NCBI RefSeq assembly: GCF_007713685.1
Contig: NZ_VMRJ01000004.1
Location: 407,700 to 471,699 of the forward strand
DNA length: 64,000 nt
Direction: 5' to 3'
Source of the DNA: Hymenobacter setariae
Lineage (GTDB): Bacteria; Bacteroidota; Bacteroidia; Cytophagales; Hymenobacteraceae
Position numbers and translations under genes: made by a program
Part shown: piece by piece, positions 57,787 through 64,000 of the stretch
How positions within the stretch are numbered: the stretch's first letter is position 1
Layout of the letters: each line of letters opens with the position of its first letter
The notes under the pieces: model-generated
What the model was told of the DNA's origin: nothing
The model's input: only the letters and a program-made list of their open reading frames with translations
Database searches by the model: none

Positions 57787-58737
57787 ATGATTGCCCAGCA
57801 AACAATAGTTGACTTTTATAAGCTAGGCAAGCCAGCGCTCCGGCTGCCGGGCAGCCTGCCCAGCGGTGGCCACTTCACCGTGTATCGCCTCGAAGACTTC
57901 TGCTTTAACCCAATGCCGTCGGCGGTTTTTAGCCGCAAGGACTTCTATAAAATCACGTTGGCCGTGGCAACCGGCGACTTGATTTACCACTACGCTGACC
58001 AGCAGCGGCACTTGGCGGCCGGCGAGTTTGCCCTCGTCTTTACCGATACCCACCAGCCCTACAGCTGGGAAATGAACGAGGCCGCTAGTCGGGGCTACTG
58101 CTGCTTATTTACCGCCGACTTCCTTCCCACTCACACCCACCTGCACCCCGACGACCTGCAGGTCTTCGCGCCCCGAGCGCCCACCTTCTTTTACCTCACA
58201 GCAGCCCAGGCTACCGAATTTGGCACCCTCTTCGAGAAGATGCTGGCCGAGCAGGATTCACCCTACCCGCAGAAGTACGAGCTGCTGTTTCACTACCTGA
58301 TGACCTGCGTGCACGAGGCGCAAAAGCTGGTGCCGGCGGCCGAGTCAGACCGGGGCACTAGTGCCGCTGCCCGGCTAACCACCGCGTTTCAGGAGTTGCT
58401 CGCGCGGCAATTTCCCATTTTTATGTCGAGCCAGCGGGTGGAGCTGCGCACCGCGCAAGCCTTTGCCGACCAGCTCGCCGTGCACGTTAATTACCTAAGC
58501 CGCACGCTAAAGGAAGAAACTGGCAAGACTACTACCCAGCTGCTGGCCGAGCGGCTGGTGCAGGAAGCCCGCGCCCTGCTGCTGCACACAACCTGGCCCA
58601 TTGCCGATATCAGCTACTGCCTGGGCTTTGAGGAGCCGACCCACTTTACGCAGTTTTTCCGGCGCCACACCCAGCACACGCCGTCTGAGTTGCGGCAGGA
58701 GGTGAATAAAGGTTTGATTCGGGTCAGTACTGGTTAG
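57787..58737 (+). CDS. AraC-family transcriptional regulator
   Basis: A 316-aa AraC protein from ATG at 57787: sensing domain with GHFTVYRLEDFCFNPMPSAV, RKDFYKITLAVATGDLIYHY, LVFTDTHQPYSWEMNEAASR and GYCCLFTADFLPTHTHLHPD, then the HTH pair, AQAFADQLAVHVNYLSRTLK and EETGKTTTQLLAERLVQEAR with WPIADISYCLGFEEPTHFTQ and FFRRHTQHTPSELR. It is closely related in layout to the AraC at 16361 (shared FYKITLA, CLFTADFL, ADQLAVHVNYL). It is followed by an SDR 64 bases on, the third AraC-SDR pair. Confidence 0.93.
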   Translation: MIAQQTIVDFYKLGKPALRLPGSLPSGGHFTVYRLEDFCFNPMPSAVFSRKDFYKITLAVATGDLIYHYADQQRHLAAGEFALVFTDTHQPYSWEMNEAASRGYCCLFTADFLPTHTHLHPDDLQVFAPRAPTFFYLTAAQATEFGTLFEKMLAEQDSPYPQKYELLFHYLMTCVHEAQKLVPAAESDRGTSAAARLTTAFQELLARQFPIFMSSQRVELRTAQAFADQLAVHVNYLSRTLKEETGKTTTQLLAERLVQEARALLLHTTWPIADISYCLGFEEPTHFTQFFRRHTQHTPSELRQEVNKGLIRVSTG

Positions 58738-58768
58738 AAAACCGTCAGTGGCGGGGCAAATAGCCGCG

Positions 58769-58776
58769 GACCTTTG
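58769..58776 (+). promoter_or_regulatory. GACCTTTG box, candidate -7 element
   Basis: GACCTTTG followed by C lies 24 bases before the SDR start at 58801. The AraC stop is only about 30 bases upstream, so this box sits in the short control region between regulator and target. Confidence 0.4.
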
Positions 58777-58800
58777 CAGCGAACTTTCAATCTCCCTTTT

Positions 58801-59631
58801 ATGAAGACCTGGTTTATCACCGGCACCTCGTCGGGCTTTGGCCGCAAACTGACCGAAAAATTGCTGGAGCGCGGTGACCGAGTGGCCGCTACTGTGCGCA
58901 ACGCTACCGCCCTCACTGACCTACAAGCGCGCTACGGCGACCGCCTCTGGGTAGCCACCCTGGACCTGACTGACCCCGCTGCTATTCGCCGCGTGGTGGA
59001 TGCCGCCTTTGCCGAGCTAGGCCGCATCGAAGTTGTGGTAAGCAATGCCGCTTACGGCCTTTTCGGGGCCAGCGAGGAAGTAACCGACGAGCAGATTCGC
59101 CATCAGATTGACACGAACCTAGTGGGTTCCATTCAGTTGATTCGGGCGGTCCTCCCCTACTTGCGCGCCCAAGGCGGCGGGCGTATCATGCAGCTTTCAT
59201 CGGCTGGCGGGCAAACTACATACCCTAATTTTAGCCTTTACCACGCTACGAAGTGGGGCATTGAGGGATTTGCCGAAACGGTGGCTAAGGAAGTCGCGCC
59301 GTTTAACATTGGCGTGACCATCGTCGAGCCGGGCGCCACGCACACCAACTTTGCCAGCGGCTTGGTCCAAGCGCCGGTGATGGAAGCCTACGAGCACACG
59401 CCCGCGGGGGATGTACGCCGGGCACTCCTGGGTAATACCTTTCCCATTCCCGGTGACGCGGATAAGATGGCCCAGGCCATGCTGGATTCGGCCGACCACG
59501 CCCCAGCCCCACTGCGCCTAGCCCTGGGTCGTGACACCTATGCGGACGTACGGGCGGCGCTCGTGGCCCGCCTGGCAGCGTTGGATGCCCAGCGAGAAAT
59601 CGCCCAATCTATGGTGCAGGAGGGAGCCTAA
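58801..59631 (+). CDS. SDR-family oxidoreductase
   Basis: From ATG at 58801 the product is 276 aa: WFITGTSSGFGRKLTEKLLE, ATVRNATALTDLQARYGDRL (the Arg suggests NADP(H)), EVVVSNAAYGLFGASEEVTD, IDTNLVGSIQLIRAVLPYLR, catalytic Ser in IMQLSSAGGQTTYPNFSLY, YHATK (Tyr150, Lys154 by position), GVTIVEPGATHTNFASGL. The longer C-terminal part (PGDADKMAQAMLDSADHAPA) is that of the SDR group with extended substrate lids. It starts after the AraC gene and a GACCTTTG box. An alpha/beta hydrolase follows 80 bases on. Confidence 0.92.
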   Translation: MKTWFITGTSSGFGRKLTEKLLERGDRVAATVRNATALTDLQARYGDRLWVATLDLTDPAAIRRVVDAAFAELGRIEVVVSNAAYGLFGASEEVTDEQIRHQIDTNLVGSIQLIRAVLPYLRAQGGGRIMQLSSAGGQTTYPNFSLYHATKWGIEGFAETVAKEVAPFNIGVTIVEPGATHTNFASGLVQAPVMEAYEHTPAGDVRRALLGNTFPIPGDADKMAQAMLDSADHAPAPLRLALGRDTYADVRAALVARLAALDAQREIAQSMVQEGA

Positions 59632-59711
59632 AGTTAGCTTCACAGCTAATGTTAACAAGCCTAATCTGCTAGGCCGACCACGAATTTTATCTCTTTTGCC
59701 ACACGTACTAT

Positions 59712-60491
59712 ATGTTGCTACTCTCGTGTGTCGTTTTCTTAGGTCTTCTCACTGGCTGCCTAAGCCCGCTAAGGGCAGTGCAGGCTCAAGGCTTGCCAGT
59801 CCCGGTTGGCGCCAAGAATATAGTGCTGGTGCACGGCGCTTTTGCCGATGCGTCGGGCTGGAAAGAGGTGTATGATAACCTGGTAAAAGATGGCTACACC
59901 GTAAACTTGGTGCAAGAGCCAATGACTTCGCAGGCCGAAGACGTAGCCGCTGTGAAGCGCGTGCTGGCTCGCTTATCGGGCCCCTGCATTTTGGTCGGGC
60001 ACAGCTACGGTGGGGCTGTCATTACGGAGGCCGGTACCGATGCCCGCGTAGCGGGCTTGGTCTACGTGGCGGCTCACGCGCCCGATGCAGGTGAAAGCCC
60101 TACGTCCAATAAAAATAAGCTGCCGGGCGCGACCAAAGCTGTCGCCGCCACCCCCGATGGGTTTCTCTTTATTGACCCGGCCCATTTTGCCGAAGACTTT
60201 GCTGCTGACTTACCCCCCGCCCAGGCCGCGTTCATGGCCCACGCTCAGATGCCGGCGGCTGTTGTAGCGATGACTGCCCCCATCAGCGTACCTGCCTGGA
60301 AAACCAAGCCAAGCTGGTACGTAGTAGCCCAAGCCGACCGCATAATAACCCCTGACCTAGAGCGCCTATACGCCAAACGGGCGCATAGTCAGACGATTGA
60401 GATACCAGGCGCTAGCCACTCCGTCTATATCTCACATGCAAAAGAAGTGGTCGCCCTGATTGAAAAGGCGGCGCAACAGACTGGCAAGTAA
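59712..60491 (+). CDS. Secreted or anchored alpha/beta hydrolase
   Basis: A 259-aa hydrolase with an N-terminal hydrophobic stretch (LLLSCVVFLGLLTGCLSPLR) that reads as a lipoprotein signal (Cys16 after LTG). The catalytic core has NIVLVHGAFADASGWKEVYD, nucleophile elbow CILVGHSYGGAVITEAG (Ser98), FLFIDPAHFAEDFAADLPPA, and the His in IEIPGASHSVYISH. The group (HG-FADxSxW, LVGHSYGG) is common among periplasmic esterase-like proteins of Bacteroidota. It follows the SDR gene by 80 bases in the same direction. Substrate unknown. Confidence 0.9.
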   Translation: MLLLSCVVFLGLLTGCLSPLRAVQAQGLPVPVGAKNIVLVHGAFADASGWKEVYDNLVKDGYTVNLVQEPMTSQAEDVAAVKRVLARLSGPCILVGHSYGGAVITEAGTDARVAGLVYVAAHAPDAGESPTSNKNKLPGATKAVAATPDGFLFIDPAHFAEDFAADLPPAQAAFMAHAQMPAAVVAMTAPISVPAWKTKPSWYVVAQADRIITPDLERLYAKRAHSQTIEIPGASHSVYISHAKEVVALIEKAAQQTGK

Positions 60492-60590
60492 GTTTACTTC
60501 ACGTGTTATATAGCCTCCGAATTTGCGGGCGGCGAGGCTGGCTTACCCACGACGCTTCATATTCTTTCCTTCCTGCTAGCCAGCGCTCGC

Positions 60591-61526
60591 ATGCCAGACA
60601 TAAAATACGCTACCCCGTTAATCGCATCACCTCTTGCTACCGGGGCCCTACCCCCTGCCGCCACTCACGTTTCGCACACGCAGGTGCTACAGCAGGCGCA
60701 GTGGCGACAGCTACTCATCCAGACGCATTTGGAGCCGGGCACGGTGGCACCGACGTGGATGAAACCGGTGCCGGAAGTACAGCTCATTCTGCGCCGGGTG
60801 GGAGTATCAAAGATGACGCTCACGGGGGGCGGGCGGGTGCGTTGCTTTCAGCCCCAGCCCGGTGACTTGTTTCTGACGGCCCCCGCCCAGTCTGCTTACG
60901 AGATGCAGCGAGAAAGCCTTTGTGGTCAGCCAGTTCAGAATACGCACCTGTACCTGCACCCACAGCTACTGGCCCGCACAGCGGCCGACATGCTGGGGGT
61001 AGATGCCGCACGGGTAGCGTTGCGCGAAGGCTCCTGCTTACGGGACCCCTTGCTCCAGGAACTGACCCTCGCCCTTGGGCAGGAATTAACCAGTCCAACT
61101 GCGGCCAACTCGCTTTTCACCGAAACGGCCGCCCAACTGGTGGCCGTGCAATTGCTGCGCCAGCACTGTACTGTCGCCTATCGCCTGCCCGAGCCAACCG
61201 GGAAACTAGCAGCCCCGCAACTGCGCCAGCTCACGGCATATATCCAAGACCGCCTGGCCGAACCGCTTACCCTGCAAGAGCTCGCGGCAGTAGCCTGCCT
61301 CAGCCCGTACCATTTCTGCCGCGTATTCAAACGCACTACGGGGCTTAGCCCTAATCAATACGTCATTACCCAGCGCATCCAACGCGCGCAGCAGTTAATG
61401 CACCTAGGGCAGCCCACTGCGCAGGTGGCTTTGGCCGTAGGCTACGAAGACCCGCGCCATTTCGCGCGGCTATTTCGGCGGCATGTGGGCTGCACCCCGG
61501 CCGCCTACCGCTTGCAGCAAGCGTAG
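60591..61526 (+). CDS. AraC-family transcriptional regulator
   Basis: A 311-aa AraC protein with a different sensing domain from the other three: WRQLLIQTHLEPGTVAPTWM, VGVSKMTLTGGGRVRCFQPQ, PGDLFLTAPAQSAYEMQRES and HLYLHPQLLARTAADMLGVD. The HTH pair reads LTLQELAAVACLSPYHFCRV, FKRTTGLSPNQYVITQRIQR, then TAQVALAVGYEDPRHFARLF and RRHVGCTPAAYRLQQA. The start is the ATG at 60591. It lies directly before the molybdopterin-binding dehydrogenase gene, with 141 bases between, so it probably controls that gene. Confidence 0.93.
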   Translation: MPDIKYATPLIASPLATGALPPAATHVSHTQVLQQAQWRQLLIQTHLEPGTVAPTWMKPVPEVQLILRRVGVSKMTLTGGGRVRCFQPQPGDLFLTAPAQSAYEMQRESLCGQPVQNTHLYLHPQLLARTAADMLGVDAARVALREGSCLRDPLLQELTLALGQELTSPTAANSLFTETAAQLVAVQLLRQHCTVAYRLPEPTGKLAAPQLRQLTAYIQDRLAEPLTLQELAAVACLSPYHFCRVFKRTTGLSPNQYVITQRIQRAQQLMHLGQPTAQVALAVGYEDPRHFARLFRRHVGCTPAAYRLQQA

Positions 61527-61667
61527 GGTGCATTGCGCAAGAAAACACCCCTTAGTCAGCAAGAATGTAGCCGCTTGCCTACAGGGGCGCGCCTAGGTTT
61601 GCAGCCCCTACCCCGTCCATTGGTGCTTCTCCGTGCCTAGCCGATTTGGTAGGGCAATACAACCTGT

Positions 61668-63824
61668 ATGACTTCTTTTATTGGTGCGCCCATTGGCCGG
61701 GTCGACGGCCGGGCGAAGGTGACGGGCGCGGCCACGTACGCGGCGGAGTTCCGCCCGCCGGGCCTTGTCTACGCGGCTCTGGCTACCAGCTCTATTGCAG
61801 CCGGGCAACTCACGGCGCTGCACACCGCGGCCGCCGAGCGAGCGCCTGGAGTGCTGCTGGTGCTCACGCATTTGAATGCTGGCAAACTGCCTTACCAGTC
61901 GCCAGCCGCCCGAGCAGCCGTCGACCCCGTGGCCGGCGAGCAGCTGCGGGTGCTCCAAGATGCGCGCATCTTTTTCAGCGGCCAACCCATTGCGGTAGTA
62001 GTGGCTGAAACCCAAGCCCAGGCCACCTACGCCGCCGCGCTGGTGCGGGCTACTTATGCGGTGGATACTTCGGCGCGCACGCAATTTGACCCTGCTCAGG
62101 CACGGCCTACTTCCCTCGCTGCTGCTAAAAGGGGACGGGGTCCCGAAACCCGTCAGGGCGACCCGGATACTGCCCTGGCTGCCGCCCCCGTGCAAGTAGA
62201 CCAGCGCTACGTGCAGCCCCGCATGCACCATCAGGCAATGGAGCCCCACGCTACCATCGCCCACTGGCAGGGCGAGCAGCTAACGCTGTGGAGCAAAAGC
62301 CAGTGGGTAGGCAACGAGCGCGACGCCATTGCCTTGGTATTTGGCATTCCGGCCGCCAATGTGCGCGTTATCAACCCCTACGTGGGGGGCGCGTTCGGCT
62401 CGGCCTTGCGCACGTGGCCTCACGTAACGCTGGCCACGCTGGCCGCCCGCCGTGCCGGCCGCCCGGTGCTGCTGGAGCTGACCCGCGAGCAGCTATTCTA
62501 TTCTATCGGCTTTCGGCCGCGCACCGAGCAGCGGGTGGCCCTTGGCGCCGAGGCCACTGGTCAGCTCACAGCCATCGTACACGAAGCGGTTGGCCAGACC
62601 TCCACCTACGAGGAGTTTGCGGAAGCTACCCTCGACGTGCCGGCCGTGACCTATGCCTGCCCCAACCGGCGCACGAGCTACCGCCTCGTCGACATGCACA
62701 CCAACACGCCCTGCCCGATGCGCGGGCCGGGCCACGTGACGGGCCTGCTGGTGCAGGAAATAGCGATGGACGAACTGGCGGCCGCCTTGCAACTAGACCC
62801 GCTGGAACTGCGCCTGCGCAACTTTGCCGAACGTGACTTTCGCAAAGATTTGCCTTGGTCGAGCAATCAGTTGCGCGCATGCTACCAGGCCGGGGCAGAG
62901 CGTTTTGGCTGGCAGCGGCGCACCCCGACTCCCGGCTCTATGCGCGCCGGCTCGCTGCGCATGGGTCTAGGCATGGCCACGGCTCTCAATCCGGCCCCGC
63001 GCTACCCTATCCAAGCCTCGGCCACCCTGCTGCCCGATGGAACAATAGTAGTGCGCAGTGCCACCAGCGACATGGGCCCAGGAACCTACACCTCGGCCAC
63101 GCAGGTGGCCGCCGACACGCTAGGGGTGCCCCTAGGGCGGGTGCGCTTCGAGCTAGGCGATTCGGCCCTACCCCCAGCTAAGGAGCACGGGGGCTCTACC
63201 ACTATGGCCAGCGTCGGCCCAGCAGTGCAGGCGGCCTGCCAAGACCTGCGGCGGCAACTCGATATGCTGGCCGGACGCCCCGTGGACCTAACTACTACCG
63301 ACCTGCCCGGCTTGCTGCGCCATGCGGGCCTGCTCCAGCTGCAAGCCAGCGGCAGCGCCGGGCCTAATGCCACCCCGCCCACCCACTCCACCTATGGGTT
63401 TGGGGCCGTGTTTGCCGAAGTCCATGTCGACCCCGATTTAGGTATTGTCCGGGTGGCGCGGCTGGTCGGCGCGTATGATGCCGGCCGCATTATCAACCCT
63501 AGGTTGGCGCGCAGCCAGTGCCTGGGTGGTATGGTCGGGGGCATTGGCATGGCCCTCATGGAGGAGGCTACTTGGGACCCTCGCTTCGGACGGGTCCTCA
63601 ATGCCAACCTAGCTGATTACCACGTGCCCGTCAACGCCGACGTGCACGAGCTGGACGTGTTGTTTGTGCCTAGCGAGGAACCCCTGATGAACCCGCTGGG
63701 CGTGAAAGGGCTGGCGGAGCTGGGGTTGTGCGGGGTAGCGCCGGCTATTGCCAATGCGGTCTGGCACGCCACCGGCAAGCGCGTGCGTGAGCTGCCCATT
63801 ACTGTGGACAAGCTACTCGACTAA
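61668..63824 (+). CDS. Xanthine/aldehyde dehydrogenase molybdopterin-binding subunit (orphan)
   Basis: A 718-aa large subunit of the xanthine oxidase family, PaoC/XdhB-like. Ald_Xan_dh_C (1-115): IGRVDGRAKVTGAATYAAEF, HTAAAERAPGVLLVLTHLNA, IFFSGQPIAVVVAETQAQAT. The MoCo-binding part follows: QPRMHHQAMEPHATIAHWQG, VRVINPYVGGAFGSALRTWP, TNTPCPMRGPGHVTGLLVQE, RNFAERDFRKDLPWSSNQLR, SATSDMGPGTYTSATQVAAD, and the end PLGVKGLAELGLCGVAPAIA, where the Glu of KGLAELG is the catalytic base. No 2Fe-2S or FAD subunit gene lies on either side within the window. It probably needs partners from elsewhere. Confidence 0.92.
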   Translation: MTSFIGAPIGRVDGRAKVTGAATYAAEFRPPGLVYAALATSSIAAGQLTALHTAAAERAPGVLLVLTHLNAGKLPYQSPAARAAVDPVAGEQLRVLQDARIFFSGQPIAVVVAETQAQATYAAALVRATYAVDTSARTQFDPAQARPTSLAAAKRGRGPETRQGDPDTALAAAPVQVDQRYVQPRMHHQAMEPHATIAHWQGEQLTLWSKSQWVGNERDAIALVFGIPAANVRVINPYVGGAFGSALRTWPHVTLATLAARRAGRPVLLELTREQLFYSIGFRPRTEQRVALGAEATGQLTAIVHEAVGQTSTYEEFAEATLDVPAVTYACPNRRTSYRLVDMHTNTPCPMRGPGHVTGLLVQEIAMDELAAALQLDPLELRLRNFAERDFRKDLPWSSNQLRACYQAGAERFGWQRRTPTPGSMRAGSLRMGLGMATALNPAPRYPIQASATLLPDGTIVVRSATSDMGPGTYTSATQVAADTLGVPLGRVRFELGDSALPPAKEHGGSTTMASVGPAVQAACQDLRRQLDMLAGRPVDLTTTDLPGLLRHAGLLQLQASGSAGPNATPPTHSTYGFGAVFAEVHVDPDLGIVRVARLVGAYDAGRIINPRLARSQCLGGMVGGIGMALMEEATWDPRFGRVLNANLADYHVPVNADVHELDVLFVPSEEPLMNPLGVKGLAELGLCGVAPAIANAVWHATGKRVRELPITVDKLLD

Positions 63825-63900
63825 CAGGTCAGCTTTTATTCAAATTAAGGGAAGTAAATCAGTTGATTATACGCTTGCCTACTCCTATCTAGTTCTTTAT

Positions 63901-64000
63901 ATGACCCCTCCTGCTTCGCCCGCCGCTGCTCCTTTCTGGGCCGCCACGTCCCCGCGCACCATCCGCACGGGCAACTTTTGGGTGCCGGGCGAGCGCATTG
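63901..64000 (+). CDS. 5' end of a gene, possible alpha/beta hydrolase
   Basis: An ATG at 63901 opens a frame that runs off the window: MTPPASPAAAPFWAATSPRT, then IRTGNFWVPGERI. The TIRTGNFWVPGER stretch resembles the start of alpha/beta hydrolases of the type that open with RxGxFWVxGER, but 33 codons are too few to be sure. It follows the molybdopterin subunit by 77 bases in the same direction, so it may be in the same unit. Confidence 0.45.
   Translation, partial: MTPPASPAAAPFWAATSPRTIRTGNFWVPGERI

Overview
The window is high-GC DNA from a Bacteroidota bacterium, most likely Hymenobacter or a close relative. Three things point there: stacks of PAS domains in soluble histidine kinases, paired LytS/LytTR regulators, and many small genes of types I know from that genus, with promoter-like TAnnTTTG or GACCTTTG boxes rather than E. 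coli -10 boxes. Nothing here is a ribosomal or other core housekeeping gene. The window reads as accessory chromosome, with several stretches in visible decay. No tRNA, rRNA or CRISPR array was seen.

0-16 kb is a signalling region that is partly breaking down. It holds a PAS-only protein, a STAS/SpoIIAA-like protein, an RsbQ-type hydrolase, a stand-alone CheB methylesterase, and a five-PAS histidine kinase with its response regulator. Between them lies a second PAS gene with two amber stops, fused to a broken SDR gene. Two BLUF blue-light proteins lie at 11.9 and 14.3 kb. Between and around them are two halves of an IS3-type transposase in opposite orientation, a broken RsbQ copy, and several copies of a short domain that resembles VbhA-type antitoxins, one of them fused to a BLUF domain. 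A lone YhcG/DUF1016 nuclease closes the region.

16-38 kb starts with an AraC-SDR pair, a DUF1330 protein and a beta-barrel protein. Next comes a run of ten minus-strand small genes (20.0-26.7 kb) for hypothetical, lipoprotein, membrane and immunity-like products, dotted with short palindromic elements and a 150-bp MITE-like element. A TlpA-type thioredoxin, a serine hydrolase, a DUF6678-like protein, a zinc-ribbon protein, a mini TonB-plug lipoprotein and a possible two-gene toxin-antitoxin pair follow. The end is an IS graveyard next to a 446-aa protein that I read as a winged-helix plus family-A-like polymerase palm (36.1-37.5 kb). I consider this the most interesting gene in the window.

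38-47 kb carries a DUF2461 protein, a Crp/Fnr fragment, a divergent HxlR/SnoaL pair, a secreted beta-propeller, an aldo/keto reductase, and a LytS-LytS-LytTR operon whose second kinase has lost its phospho-accepting histidine.

47-64 kb is a dense array of small redox and hydrolase genes, each next to its own one-component regulator: two HxlR, one TetR and three AraC regulators beside five SDRs, one MDR, one AKR, two alpha/beta hydrolases, a thioredoxin-reductase-like flavoprotein, and a molybdopterin-binding aldehyde/xanthine dehydrogenase subunit without its FeS and FAD partners. The layout suggests inducible handling of reactive carbonyls or quinones. The substrates cannot be read from the sequence.
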